In this document: one piece after another, positions 9,108 to 16,946 of the stretch
How the letters are laid out: each line of letters opens with the position of its first letter
Position numbering within the stretch: the first letter of the stretch is position 1
DNA from: an uncultured Opitutales bacterium
Lineage (GTDB): Bacteria > Verrucomicrobiota > Verrucomicrobiia > Opitutales > Intestinicryptomonadaceae
Assembly (NCBI GenBank): GCA_900545705.1
Contig: URAK01000007.1
Coordinates: 1-64,000 of the forward strand
Reading direction: 5' to 3'
Length of the DNA: 64,000 bases
The notes under the pieces: generated by a model
The model's database searches: none
What the model saw: the letters and a program-made list of their open reading frames with translations, nothing else
Told to the model about the DNA's origin: nothing
Program-made: the position numbers and the translations under genes

Positions 9108-9410
9108 ATGGCAAACGCAATAGGCATACTCGAAACAAAAGGACTAACCGCTCTCGTCAAGGGAGTTGACGCCATGCTCAAAGCCGCCAACGTCACCCTC
9201 GCGGGACAATACAAAGACGCCGGAAGCGCGTACGTTTCTGCGTACGTAACGGGCGACGTCGCAAGCGTTAAGGCGGCAGTAGAAGCTGGTTCAGCCGCCG
9301 CGTCGGAAGTCGGCAAGGTTGTCAGCGTAGACGTCATCGCAAGACCGCACGAGGACCTGTCAAAAACGGTTCTCGTCGCTGCTGCAGCCAAAGCTCCCGC
9401 TAAAAAATAA
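9108..9410 (+). CDS. BMC-H hexameric shell protein 3
   Basis: A 100-residue BMC-domain shell protein beginning GILETKGLTALVKGVDAM and ending VIARPHEDLS, with an Ala/Lys-rich tail of about 15 residues (AAAAKAPAKK). The region equivalent to the pore loop reads KDAGSAYVSAYV rather than xxGSGxVTV, with one extra residue, so the central pore is probably different. AAAGGA precedes the start by about 9 bp. It lies between the kinase homologue and the first pentamer gene. Confidence 0.94.
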   Translation: MANAIGILETKGLTALVKGVDAMLKAANVTLAGQYKDAGSAYVSAYVTGDVASVKAAVEAGSAAASEVGKVVSVDVIARPHEDLSKTVLVAAAAKAPAKK

Positions 9411-9425
9411 AAGCATTCCGCAACC

Positions 9426-9734
9426 ATGTTTTTGGCGAAAGTAATAGGCAATGTCGTATCCTCGCAAAAGGACGACAAACTTACGGGCAACAAATTGCTC
9501 GTGCTTCGCCCGCTTACAATAGAGGGGGAAAATCCCCCGAAGTTTGCGGAGGGTAAAAACACCGTAGTTGCGGTCGATAACTGCGGCGCGGGGGTTGGGC
9601 AGCTTGTTTTGTTCACGCAGGGCTCGAGCGCAAGGCAGGCGACGGGCATGAAAGAACTGCCGATTGACGCGGCTGTAATCGGACTCGTGGACAAAGTTGA
9701 GGCCCACTCTAAAAAAATATTCGACAAACAGTAA
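9426..9734 (+). CDS. BMC-P pentameric shell protein 1 (EutN/CcmL family)
   Basis: Vertex-capping pentamer subunit, 102 residues. The family start MFLAKVIGNVVSSQKDDKL and the core VAVDNCGAGVGQLVLFTQGSSAR are clear, followed by the small-residue end DAAVIGLVDKVE. It begins 15 bp after shell protein 3. Of the three BMC-P proteins here it is the closest to the EutN/CcmL consensus. Confidence 0.95.
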   Translation: MFLAKVIGNVVSSQKDDKLTGNKLLVLRPLTIEGENPPKFAEGKNTVVAVDNCGAGVGQLVLFTQGSSARQATGMKELPIDAAVIGLVDKVEAHSKKIFDKQ

Positions 9735-9773
9735 AATCCGCCGCGCAATCCGCGCGGCAAAAGGCATATTCAA

Positions 9774-11195
9774 ATGAATTTGAATCTGGACGAAGAATCC
9801 ATACGCAACATCGTGCGCGACGTCATCGGAAAGATGAACGGCGTTCAGCGCGCGCCTTCCAGGCCCGCAGAATTTCAGCAGTCCCGCGGAATTTTTCCTG
9901 ACGGTGCATCTGCGGCGGCAGCCGCGCGTGAGGGATACGCGCAACTGTGCAAGGGCGGAATCGCGGCGCGCAGGGAAGTCGTGGACATTGTAAAGTCTAT
10001 GACGGTTTCCAACGCAAAAGAGTGGGGTACTTTTGAATACAACGAAACTAAAATCGGCAGGCTCGAAGATAAAATAGGAAAGCTTGAGATTGTAAAACTC
10101 GTCCCCGGAGTAGAGTGGATAGCCCCCGACGCGTATAGCGGCGACAACGGAATAATGCTTGAAGAATACGCCCCATACGGCGTAATAGGCGCGATAACTC
10201 CAGTCACGCACTCTGTGCCGACAATCGCGGGAAACATTATAAATATGGTCGCGGCGGGCAATGCCGTAGTGTTTAATCCGCACCCCGGCGGCGTTAAGAG
10301 CGCGGTTATGGCAATATCCGCATACAATGCCGAAATAGAGCGCCGCCTCGGCATCAGAAATTTGATTTGTTGCGTGGGCAACCCGACACTCGAATCCTTC
10401 GAGGCGATTGCCAAGAGCGACGACGTTGCGATAATGTGCATAACGGGCGGTCCCGGAGTCGTAAAAGCCGCCATGAAGTCCGGCAAAAAATCCATTTGCG
10501 CGGGACCGGGCAATCCTCCGGTTATCGTCGACGAAACTGCCGATCCGAAAAAGGCGGCTTGCGACATAATCGCAGGCGGGGCTTTTGACAACAACCTTCT
10601 GTGCATCGGCGAAAAAGAGATATTTGTCACCGAAGCCGCCGCGAGCGCCTTTATGCGCGAGCTCGAAAACAACGGCGCCGAACGCATATCCTCTTCCGCC
10701 CTCGATAGGCTTACAAACGAGGTCTTTGAAAAGAAAAACGGCGGGTACGCGTTGCGCCGCGCACTCGTTGGCAAAGACCCGCAAGTGCTTGCGCGCGCTG
10801 CGGGAGCTGAAATATCCCCAAAGACGAAAATGCTCTTTGCCGAAACCGACGCAAGCCACCCGTTCGTAATTGAGGAACAGATGATGCCGATGGTTCCGGT
10901 GGTGGTCGTAAAGAACTTTGAGGAGGCAGTCCGCGCGGCGGCGAAAGCCGAGCGCAATTACAGGCATAGCGCGATTATCCATTCTCTCGACGTGACGAGA
11001 ATGACCGAAATGGCGAGGGTTCTAAACACGACGCTGTTTGTTAAAAACGGTCCGTCAACCGCCGGGCTTGGACTCGGAGGCGAAGGGTATTTGTCGTACT
11101 CGATAGCGACGGCCACGGGCGAAGGCATTTCAAATCCGAAAACCTTTACGCGCCGCCGCAGGTGCGTAATGGTCGGCAACCTAAATATATTCTAA
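9774..11195 (+). CDS. CoA-acylating aldehyde dehydrogenase (PduP-like, lactaldehyde to lactyl-CoA)
   Basis: Oxidises an aldehyde to acyl-CoA with NAD+ inside the compartment; in this BMC type the expected substrate is lactaldehyde. Residues 1-25 (LDEESIRNIVRDVIGKM) form an amphipathic helix typical of an encapsulation peptide, followed by a short linker and the aldehyde dehydrogenase domain. The catalytic cysteine lies in FDNNLLCIGEKE near residue 280. ITPVTHSVPT and GGPGVVKAA are characteristic of the PduP/EutE subfamily. The 473-residue length is normal. The downstream BMC-P start follows immediately after the stop. Confidence 0.94.
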   Translation: MNLNLDEESIRNIVRDVIGKMNGVQRAPSRPAEFQQSRGIFPDGASAAAAAREGYAQLCKGGIAARREVVDIVKSMTVSNAKEWGTFEYNETKIGRLEDKIGKLEIVKLVPGVEWIAPDAYSGDNGIMLEEYAPYGVIGAITPVTHSVPTIAGNIINMVAAGNAVVFNPHPGGVKSAVMAISAYNAEIERRLGIRNLICCVGNPTLESFEAIAKSDDVAIMCITGGPGVVKAAMKSGKKSICAGPGNPPVIVDETADPKKAACDIIAGGAFDNNLLCIGEKEIFVTEAAASAFMRELENNGAERISSSALDRLTNEVFEKKNGGYALRRALVGKDPQVLARAAGAEISPKTKMLFAETDASHPFVIEEQMMPMVPVVVVKNFEEAVRAAAKAERNYRHSAIIHSLDVTRMTEMARVLNTTLFVKNGPSTAGLGLGGEGYLSYSIATATGEGISNPKTFTRRRRCVMVGNLNIF

Positions 11196-11196
11196 T

Positions 11197-11457
11197 ATGG
11201 TAGTCGCCAAAATAGTGGGAAATGTGGTTCTTGCTTGCGCGCACCCAAGCACGCTGCGCAACGCCCTTTTCCTCTGCCAGCCGCTCGACGAAAACGGGGC
11301 TGAAATATCGGACCCGATAGTGGCCATAAGCCCTTTCGGAGGCGGAATTGGATCGAAAGTGCTGGTTTCGACGGACGGATCTGCGGCGCGCGAATATGTC
11401 GGCGACCCGAACAGCCCAATCAGAAACTCGATAATCTGCGTTATAGACGAAAAATGA
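11197..11457 (+). CDS. BMC-P pentameric shell protein 2
   Basis: An 86-residue EutN/CcmL-family protein: MVVAKIVGNVVLACAHPSTL at the start and SPFGGGIGSKVLVSTDGSAAR in the core, ending IICVIDEK. It starts one base after the aldehyde dehydrogenase stop and its last four bases overlap the start of shell protein 3, which implies translational coupling. Confidence 0.93.
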   Translation: MVVAKIVGNVVLACAHPSTLRNALFLCQPLDENGAEISDPIVAISPFGGGIGSKVLVSTDGSAAREYVGDPNSPIRNSIICVIDEK

Positions 11458-11753
11458 AACTTGCAAAAGTCATAGGCAGGGTGGTTCTTTCAAAAAAAGA
11501 CGGCGCGCTCCCGAACGGATTTCTCGCGATTCTTTCCCCGCTTCAAAAAAGCGCCGTTTATGGCTTGAACGCCGAAACCGCAAGCGCGGGCGAGCCTTTT
11601 AAGCTCGTGGCGTACGATGAAAACGGGGCGGTTCCAGGAGACATAGTTGCGTACGTTGAAGGGGCGGAAGCTACTGCCCCATTCGATTCTCCCGCGCCCG
11701 TCGATGCATACTGCGTCGGAATCGTCGAAAAAATAAACTCAATTTACAGATAG
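11454..11753 (+). CDS. BMC-P pentameric shell protein 3 (divergent)
   Basis: A 99-residue EutN/CcmL-family protein beginning MKLAKVIGRVVLSKKDGAL. The middle is more divergent than in the other two: the usual GxGxxVLxxxGSSAR is replaced by GAVPGDIVAYVEGAEATAPF. It ends AYCVGIVEKINSIYR. The ATGA overlap with the preceding gene suggests coupled translation and similar copy number. Three different pentamers are the known pattern of Planctomycetes-Verrucomicrobia BMCs. Confidence 0.9.
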   Translation: MKLAKVIGRVVLSKKDGALPNGFLAILSPLQKSAVYGLNAETASAGEPFKLVAYDENGAVPGDIVAYVEGAEATAPFDSPAPVDAYCVGIVEKINSIYR

Positions 11754-11757
11754 ATTT

Positions 11758-12822
11758 ATGAAGAAAGTTTTTACAGCAAAAGACATAGCTGAACTAAAGC
11801 GTTCAGGCGGCGCTCTTCCACCTGACGCTATTTTGACTCCCCAGGCAAAAGAGGCTCTCTCTGGTGGGGCAAAAATTTCCTCATCTGCGCCTGCGCCAAA
11901 GTCGGCCGCGGTTTCGGCCGTGGGCAGGAAAGAATATAAAATTCCCGAAAAGGAGTATAAATGGAAGCCCGGAGGCGATCCAAAAACTCCGCAGGAGCTT
12001 GAAAAATTTTTCTTTTCACCGCAAATTCAGGCATTGAAAAAGCTGATAGTAGATCTCGGCAGGCGTTCGTACGGTAAAAACTACAACGACGGAAACGGCG
12101 GAAACTTTTCGGTGAGAGTCGGCGACAATCTCGTCCTTTGCACACCCACTATGATATCCAAAGGCTCAATGAGCGTGGACGACATGTGCTTAGTGGATCT
12201 CGACGGCAACCAGCTTGCCGGAAACCGCAAGCGCACGAGCGAAATTCTCGCGCACCTTGCGATAATGAAGCGCCAGCCTATGGCGAAGGCCTGCTGCCAC
12301 GCCCATCCTCCGCATGCTACCGCGTTCGCAATATCCGGCAAAACCCCGCCGCGCTGCGTAAATCCGGAAACTGAAATTTTTATAGGGCAAGTGGGGCTTG
12401 CCGACTACGGGACTCCGGGCACACAAAAAATGGCGGACGCCGTTGGCGTATGCGGAATCGACCACGACTGTGTATTTATGGTCAACCACGGTGTAATGAC
12501 CTGGGCAAACGATATTGAAACGGCTTTCTGGAAAATGGAAAACGTCGAGGCCCACTGCTACACTTCAATGCTCGCCTTCCAAATCGGCGGCCCAATAAAA
12601 TTCTCGGAAAAAGACGCAAAGGAACTTGTAAAGATTAGGGACGCGATGGGAATGGTCCACCAGGACAGCCTTAAAGAATGCGGCTTGTGCGACTCGTCCG
12701 ACGATGCGCGCGGCTGCGTATGCGCCTCAAAGAGCACGGCTTCCGATGCCGGCTACGATTGCGAAGCCGAAAAGCTCGTGTCAAAAATAACAAACATGAT
12801 AATTTCGGAGCTTAAAAAATGA
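11758..12822 (+). CDS. Class II aldolase (fuculose/rhamnulose-1-phosphate type) with Cys-rich C-terminus
   Basis: Expected to cleave L-fuculose-1-P or L-rhamnulose-1-P to DHAP and L-lactaldehyde. The class II aldolase domain spans about residues 85-290: the catalytic Glu lies in TSEILAH, zinc ligands in CHAHPPH and VNHGVM. The N-terminal 80 residues hold a FTAKDIAELKRSGG...LTPQAKEAL motif and an Ala/Ser/Pro linker. After the domain come five cysteines (308, 311, 320, 322, 335) and a terminal amphipathic helix (EAEKLVSKITNMIISEL) that looks like a C-terminal encapsulation peptide. At 354 residues it is well over the roughly 215 of E. coli FucA. It overlaps the next gene by 4 bp. Confidence 0.87.
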   Translation: MKKVFTAKDIAELKRSGGALPPDAILTPQAKEALSGGAKISSSAPAPKSAAVSAVGRKEYKIPEKEYKWKPGGDPKTPQELEKFFFSPQIQALKKLIVDLGRRSYGKNYNDGNGGNFSVRVGDNLVLCTPTMISKGSMSVDDMCLVDLDGNQLAGNRKRTSEILAHLAIMKRQPMAKACCHAHPPHATAFAISGKTPPRCVNPETEIFIGQVGLADYGTPGTQKMADAVGVCGIDHDCVFMVNHGVMTWANDIETAFWKMENVEAHCYTSMLAFQIGGPIKFSEKDAKELVKIRDAMGMVHQDSLKECGLCDSSDDARGCVCASKSTASDAGYDCEAEKLVSKITNMIISELKK

Positions 12823-13742
12823 AAGTTTCAATAATCGGAGGCGGCGGCCGAGTGGGAGCATGTGCCGCTTACGCGCTCGAATGCCAAGGGTTGGTGTCGG
12901 ACATTCAGATAATCGACGCCAATGCCGACGCGGCAGAGGGCGAGGCGCTCGACCTTCTCCATGGCGCGGCGGTGCTCGGTGGACAGAGAATTTTTACAGG
13001 CTGCTACAAGCGCGCGGCAAATTCCGATATTTTTATAATCACTGCGGGGTTGCGCAGAAAGCCCGATGAAAGCAGGCTCGATCTTGTAAACCGCAATGTT
13101 TCGCTCTTCCGGCAGATTTTGGCGTCGATTAAAGAGGGCGGATATAAGCGGGACGCAATAGTGTTTGTCGTCTCAAACCCTGTTGACATTCTGACGTACA
13201 TTGCGGAAAGAGAGCTCGACCTTCCGAGCGGGCATGTGATAGGGCTTGGCACAATGCTTGACACTTCCAGGTTCCGCTCGCTTATAGCCAAGGAGCTTAA
13301 AATACCTGCGAACCAAGTCAGCGCAATGATTCTCGGTGAGCATGGCGACTCTATGTTCCCCATATGGAGCGGCGCAACTGTAAACGGGCTTCCACTAAAA
13401 AGCTATAAAGGCTTCGACGTAAATTTCCAAAACAGAATATTTGAGCGCACGCGTTCGAGCGGCGCGGAAGTAATAAAGCGCAAGGGCGGAGCAGGCTGGG
13501 CGGTTGGGGCCTCAATAGCCGCTGTCGTAAAAGCTGTCGCGCTCGACACTCGCGAGCTTCTCCCGATCTCATCGGTCCAAAACGGTGCGTACGGCATAAG
13601 GGACGTGGCTCTTAGCGTGCCCACAATAGTTGGCAAAGACGGCGCGCAAAAAAGCGTGGAGCTCGAACTTTGGCCTGTGGAAATGCAGGGGCTTCGCAAT
13701 TCGGCGGCGGCGTTGAAAGCGACCCTCTCAAAGTGCCTCTAA
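12819..13742 (+). CDS. Lactate/malate dehydrogenase family protein (BMC NAD-recycling enzyme)
   Basis: NAD-dependent 2-hydroxyacid dehydrogenase, 307 residues. The Rossmann start is IIGGGGRVGACAAY; the substrate loop is AGLRRKPDESRLDL (residues 76-89); VSNPVD, LDTSRFR and the catalytic GEHGDS near residue 172 are present. The residue equivalent to position 102 of LDH is Arg80, as in malate dehydrogenases, while the rest resembles L-lactate dehydrogenases. In comparable operons it is called L-lactate dehydrogenase and is thought to regenerate NAD+. The 4-bp overlap with the aldolase gene places it last in the operon. No targeting helix is seen. Confidence 0.85.
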   Translation: MKVSIIGGGGRVGACAAYALECQGLVSDIQIIDANADAAEGEALDLLHGAAVLGGQRIFTGCYKRAANSDIFIITAGLRRKPDESRLDLVNRNVSLFRQILASIKEGGYKRDAIVFVVSNPVDILTYIAERELDLPSGHVIGLGTMLDTSRFRSLIAKELKIPANQVSAMILGEHGDSMFPIWSGATVNGLPLKSYKGFDVNFQNRIFERTRSSGAEVIKRKGGAGWAVGASIAAVVKAVALDTRELLPISSVQNGAYGIRDVALSVPTIVGKDGAQKSVELELWPVEMQGLRNSAAALKATLSKCL

Positions 13743-14544
13743 GCCCGTCAGCCCGCAAAAAGCGGGCAGGGGGTGGTGTCTATGTATGGCGCGAGGCAGG
13801 ATTCTCTAAATAGTGGATTTCTGCCTTTGGCGCGGGTCTTTGCTGCAATGCCGAAATTTTTTGCCTTCTGCCTTTAGTGCGGGTTTTGTAAATCGAATCT
13901 GAAGCAATTTTGTCTGCGCATAAATAGCGCGCGCCGGCATTCAAATAAAATTGGTAAATATTTAAAAGTTAAGAATGCAAATTTTTGCCGTGCGCCAACT
14001 ATGACAATGCGCGTGTTCATTTATTGGAAATAATATTTGTATGAAGCCACTCCGCTTTTTTACATGGGCTTCTAAAGATAATTTATATTCGGCAATTTTT
14101 CGCGCAGAATTTTCGCGAGAGGATATAGTGGAATTCATAAAATTATTAGTGTTGGGCAATGCCGTCATCTTCGCATGCTTTTCGCAGTGCAGATAGAGAA
14201 AAATGAAGGCATGAATCTAAGCAGATGCGGCTTGTGAGTAAAAAATTGATATGTAGCGCAATTTTGAATTGCAGCCGCCAGTTTAGAATGGCTGATAATT
14301 TGCGATTGAAGAAGCTCTCGGGAGTGTGGATTCATAAAGATTGCAAAAAATTATTCTTAATTGCGCACTTGCGCGGCGGAATCATACGAGCCTGTTTGCC
14401 GCCGTTTTTTCCGGACTACTGTAAAATCTAAATTAGAAATGTTGTAGAGTGTTCTGGACTAATGTGCGGCTTTAGTAATTTAAATAAAAAAATTCAGTGC
14501 GAAAAAAATTGCCCCCTCCAAACTTATCATTAAAGAATAAATAA
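13743..14544. other. Intergenic region between BMC operon and GH26 gene
   Basis: 802 bp with no convincing gene. A GC hairpin (GCCCGC-AAAAA-GCGGGC, 13751-13767) follows the dehydrogenase stop but has no T-run, so it is only a weak transcript-end candidate. A short imperfect repeat TTCTGCCTTT...GCGGGT occurs at about 13819 and 13866. An open frame of 51 codons at 14041-14196 has no ribosome-binding site or recognisable sequence. The promoter of the GH26 gene should lie near the 3' end. Confidence 0.6.
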
Positions 14545-15594
14545 ATGAAATATTCACTACCGCTTCACGCCCTTGCTTTCATTGCAATAGTCGCGCTTTC
14601 TCCATATTTGAATGCAAAACAAGATGGCGGCATAGACGCCAAAAAAGAGGCGCTTTTATCCTACTTAAAATCGGTTGCGGAATCGGATAAATATCTCAGC
14701 GGCCAGCGCTGGAACGCTTCTGATTGGGAAAAATTAAGGGAAAAAACCGGTAAAACGCCCGCTATAATCTGCGTGGAATATTGCATTAGCGAAGGAAACA
14801 GAAAACTAGGAAAAAAGGAAAAGCCCATACAGTGGGAAGAGATAAATCCCATAATAAAAAAGCATTGGGATACCGGCGGCATTGTTAGAATTACATGCCA
14901 TTTTCCAAGCCCATACAACGAGTCTTACGGCGGGCTTAGAACGAAGCTCGGAGACGACGCCGCTAAATTGCTCTCAAATGAAGATTCCCCCGAAAAAATG
15001 CGCTGGCTAAAAATGCTAGACGATGTCGCAGAGGGAGTGAAAAATCTAAACGATCTCGGAGTGGTGCCGATATTCGGCCCAATGCATGAAATGAACGGCA
15101 AGTGGTTTTGGTGGGGGGCGTCGCTGTCGCCCAAATCGCAAAGGGCGCTGTGGGATCAAATATACAGTGCGCTTGAAAAGAAAGGATGTCGCGCAGTATG
15201 GCTTAATGCGCTTTCGCCAAACATTCCGATTGATGTCGAAAACGGACCGGATTTTGATAAAATGGATATCATAGGCTGCGATGTGTACGGATATAAATCC
15301 GCGAAAAATCTGAAAGTCGTCGACGAAAAATACAAACTTGCGAAAGCCAAAGGCAAGCTATTTACAGTGTCAGAATTTGGCGCATACAGCGCGCATAATC
15401 CGCGCCGCGACAAGGAGTTTGGAACGTACGACCTCGCCGAATTGCCTACGCTGTTAGACAAGCATTGCCCGCGCGCGTACGGCATAGTGTTTTGGTCGGG
15501 GCCATGGGGGATTCATGAAAGCTTAAACTCTGAGAAATTTATGAATAATCCGAAAATACTGACCCACGGACAAGTGGAATATGTAGGGAAATAA
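14545..15594 (+). CDS. Secreted glycoside hydrolase family 26 enzyme (beta-mannanase-like)
   Basis: Predicted exported endo-acting glycosidase on beta-mannan or a related glycan. A signal peptide occupies about residues 1-24 and the GH26 (beta/alpha)8 barrel fills the rest of 349 residues. The substrate-cleft motif GQRWNASDW is typical. The acid/base Glu is in MHEMNGKWFWW near residue 181 and the nucleophile Glu in TVSEFGAYS near 277. No carbohydrate-binding module is attached. Other linkages are known in GH26, so substrate is inferred. Confidence 0.88.
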   Translation: MKYSLPLHALAFIAIVALSPYLNAKQDGGIDAKKEALLSYLKSVAESDKYLSGQRWNASDWEKLREKTGKTPAIICVEYCISEGNRKLGKKEKPIQWEEINPIIKKHWDTGGIVRITCHFPSPYNESYGGLRTKLGDDAAKLLSNEDSPEKMRWLKMLDDVAEGVKNLNDLGVVPIFGPMHEMNGKWFWWGASLSPKSQRALWDQIYSALEKKGCRAVWLNALSPNIPIDVENGPDFDKMDIIGCDVYGYKSAKNLKVVDEKYKLAKAKGKLFTVSEFGAYSAHNPRRDKEFGTYDLAELPTLLDKHCPRAYGIVFWSGPWGIHESLNSEKFMNNPKILTHGQVEYVGK

Positions 15595-15655
15595 ATAAAC
15601 TTGGAATTTTTAGCTCGCATTTTTAACCAAAATATGGAGAGTAGTATCTTTTAAA

Positions 15656-15739
15656 GCTCAGGTGGTGAAATTGGTAGACACACTGGCTTTAGGCGCCAGT
15701 GCCCGCAAGGGCGTAGGGGTTCGAGTCCCCTCTTGAGCA
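15656..15739 (+). tRNA. tRNA-Leu (UAG)
   Basis: Class II tRNA with long variable arm (TGCCCGCAAGGGCGT). The acceptor stem is GCTCAGG with CTTGAGC (one G-U) and the anticodon loop TTTAGGC gives anticodon TAG, reading CUA. T-loop GGTTCGAGTCC. CCA is not encoded. A terminator follows 4 bp later. Confidence 0.96.
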
Positions 15740-15742
15740 CTA

Positions 15743-15773
15743 CTCCGAATCAATGCGATTCGGAGTTTTTTTT
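15743..15773 (+). terminator. Rho-independent terminator of tRNA-Leu
   Basis: Perfect 9-bp stem CTCCGAATC / GATTCGGAG with a 5-nt loop, followed by eight T residues. Confidence 0.9.
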
Positions 15774-16226
15774 ATGTGTGGGTAGGGGAAAATTGTCACT
15801 TTGGGATAAATGGTAAATTTCAAAAATTGCGCGGGAGCAAGAAACCTCAGTGCATATTAATGAAAATTGGGTCAACGCCAAATCCAGTGAAAGTTAGTGG
15901 AAAGTACCGCATTGGACGAGCCACTATTCACATATAGTTTTGTGAAGCCCGCAAAGCCAGTGGAATTTAATTAAGTATGCCCAATTGGAAGAGGATTTAT
16001 AATATATAATTCTCAAAATTTTATCATGCTTAATCAGAGTTTCTGATTGCTTTTCCCCATTTGCAGAGATTGCTCAATTTATACGAATATAGTAAATATA
16101 GACCAAGGGTATCTATTGAGCTTTACCCTCATGGATTGCCGCGCGCTGCAAGATAAAAAACTGCGCCGCCTATGCGCTATTCATACATAAAAACGCAAGG
16201 CGGCGTAAATTTTATTCAGTTTTATG
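15774..16226. other. Intergenic region between tRNA-Leu and doxX-like gene
   Basis: 453 bp without a recognisable gene. Its right end carries the terminator of the doxX-like gene. The position beside a tRNA is a common integration site, but no duplicated tRNA 3' end or integrase was seen. Confidence 0.6.
16155..16205 (-). terminator. Terminator of the doxX-like gene
   Basis: Read on the minus strand: CGCCGCC + TGCG pair with CGCA + GGCGGCG, followed within three bases by six T residues. It lies just beyond the stop codon at 16227. Confidence 0.6.
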
Positions 16227-16862
16227 TTATTTGCCGCAAACTTTATTGTTAGGCAAAATTCCGTATATAGACAGAATAAAAAGTGCGAGAGCTACAAGCA
16301 GTGCTATTGCGCTGCAAACCCCTCCGAGATTGAAAATGTTGCCAAATACAAACCATGAAATGCAAAATGCCGCAGCCATAAGCGCAATTCTTAGCGCATA
16401 GTGTTTGTCGCTTCCGCAAATTTCCCCGTCCTTAAAGTTCCTAAAAATAAAATTATCCAATGAGAATCTTCCGCCGCCGGTTATTATAAGAAAGGCGTAT
16501 ATGCCCAAAAATACTGTTGGAAGGGCTTTGACGGCACAAAACGGATCGAAAAAATGAAACTTTACGGCAACTGCCATATTTGAAAAAAGCATCAGAGCCG
16601 CAAATCTCGACTGTATCCCCAATACGAGCATTATTGAACAAAATATCTGCTGGAATATGCAAATTATTAGGCTTGTTTCGTCGCCTATGCCTATGGGGTC
16701 GCCAAAAAAGTTCTCCTTCAGGGTTTCATACCTCTCGACTTTCCCCCAGCCGTAGGGAATCATCATAAGTCCGGAAAATATTCTTAGAAAGGCAATCGCA
16801 AAATTCATGCTGTCGCCGTCAGCGGGAGGATTTTTTAAAAAATAGGATATGAGCTTTTTCAT
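16227..16862 (-). CDS. DoxX-family integral membrane protein
   Basis: Protein of about 211 residues in the DoxX/DoxD-like family, whose role is generally poorly known. The ATG at 16862 (MKKLISYFLKN) is preferred over an in-frame TTG at 16898. Features of the family are RIFSGLMMIPYGWGKV near residues 27-42, then VLGIQSRFAALMLF, KFHFFDPFC and three to four further hydrophobic helices. The gene is divergent from the AraC-type regulator gene, with operator-like repeats in the 84 bp between them, so it is likely a target of that regulator. Confidence 0.82.
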   Translation of the reverse strand: MKKLISYFLKNPPADGDSMNFAIAFLRIFSGLMMIPYGWGKVERYETLKENFFGDPIGIGDETSLIICIFQQIFCSIMLVLGIQSRFAALMLFSNMAVAVKFHFFDPFCAVKALPTVFLGIYAFLIITGGGRFSLDNFIFRNFKDGEICGSDKHYALRIALMAAAFCISWFVFGNIFNLGGVCSAIALLVALALFILSIYGILPNNKVCGK

Positions 16863-16872
16863 ACTGGGTAAA

Positions 16873-16939
16873 ATTGTAGTATTTATACAATATATCAAAT
16901 TAATTTTATTGTACTTTTATTTGCGGTAATTGTACTTTT
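16873..16939. promoter_or_regulatory. Repeated operator-like sites between doxX-like and araC-like genes
   Basis: ATTGTACTTTT occurs twice as a direct repeat, at 16908-16918 and 16929-16939, exactly 21 bp apart, which puts both copies on the same helix face. A related ATTGTAGTATTTATACAAT lies at 16873-16891. Paired direct half-sites 21 bp apart are typical of AraC-family operators. The same motif recurs on the other side of the regulator gene. Confidence 0.55.
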
Positions 16940-16946
16940 GCAAACA

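Noticed and set aside
9360..10982. Long minus-strand open frame of 540 codons (and a second one at 9875-10957)
   Set aside because: Antisense to the aldehyde dehydrogenase and a BMC-P gene, which have clear family motifs. The frame is an effect of codon bias.
14041..14196. 51-codon ORF before the GH26 gene
   Set aside because: No ribosome-binding site, no known motif, AT-rich spacer composition.
15740..16226. Integration site downstream of tRNA-Leu
   Set aside because: No duplicated tRNA 3' end, integrase or composition change was seen.
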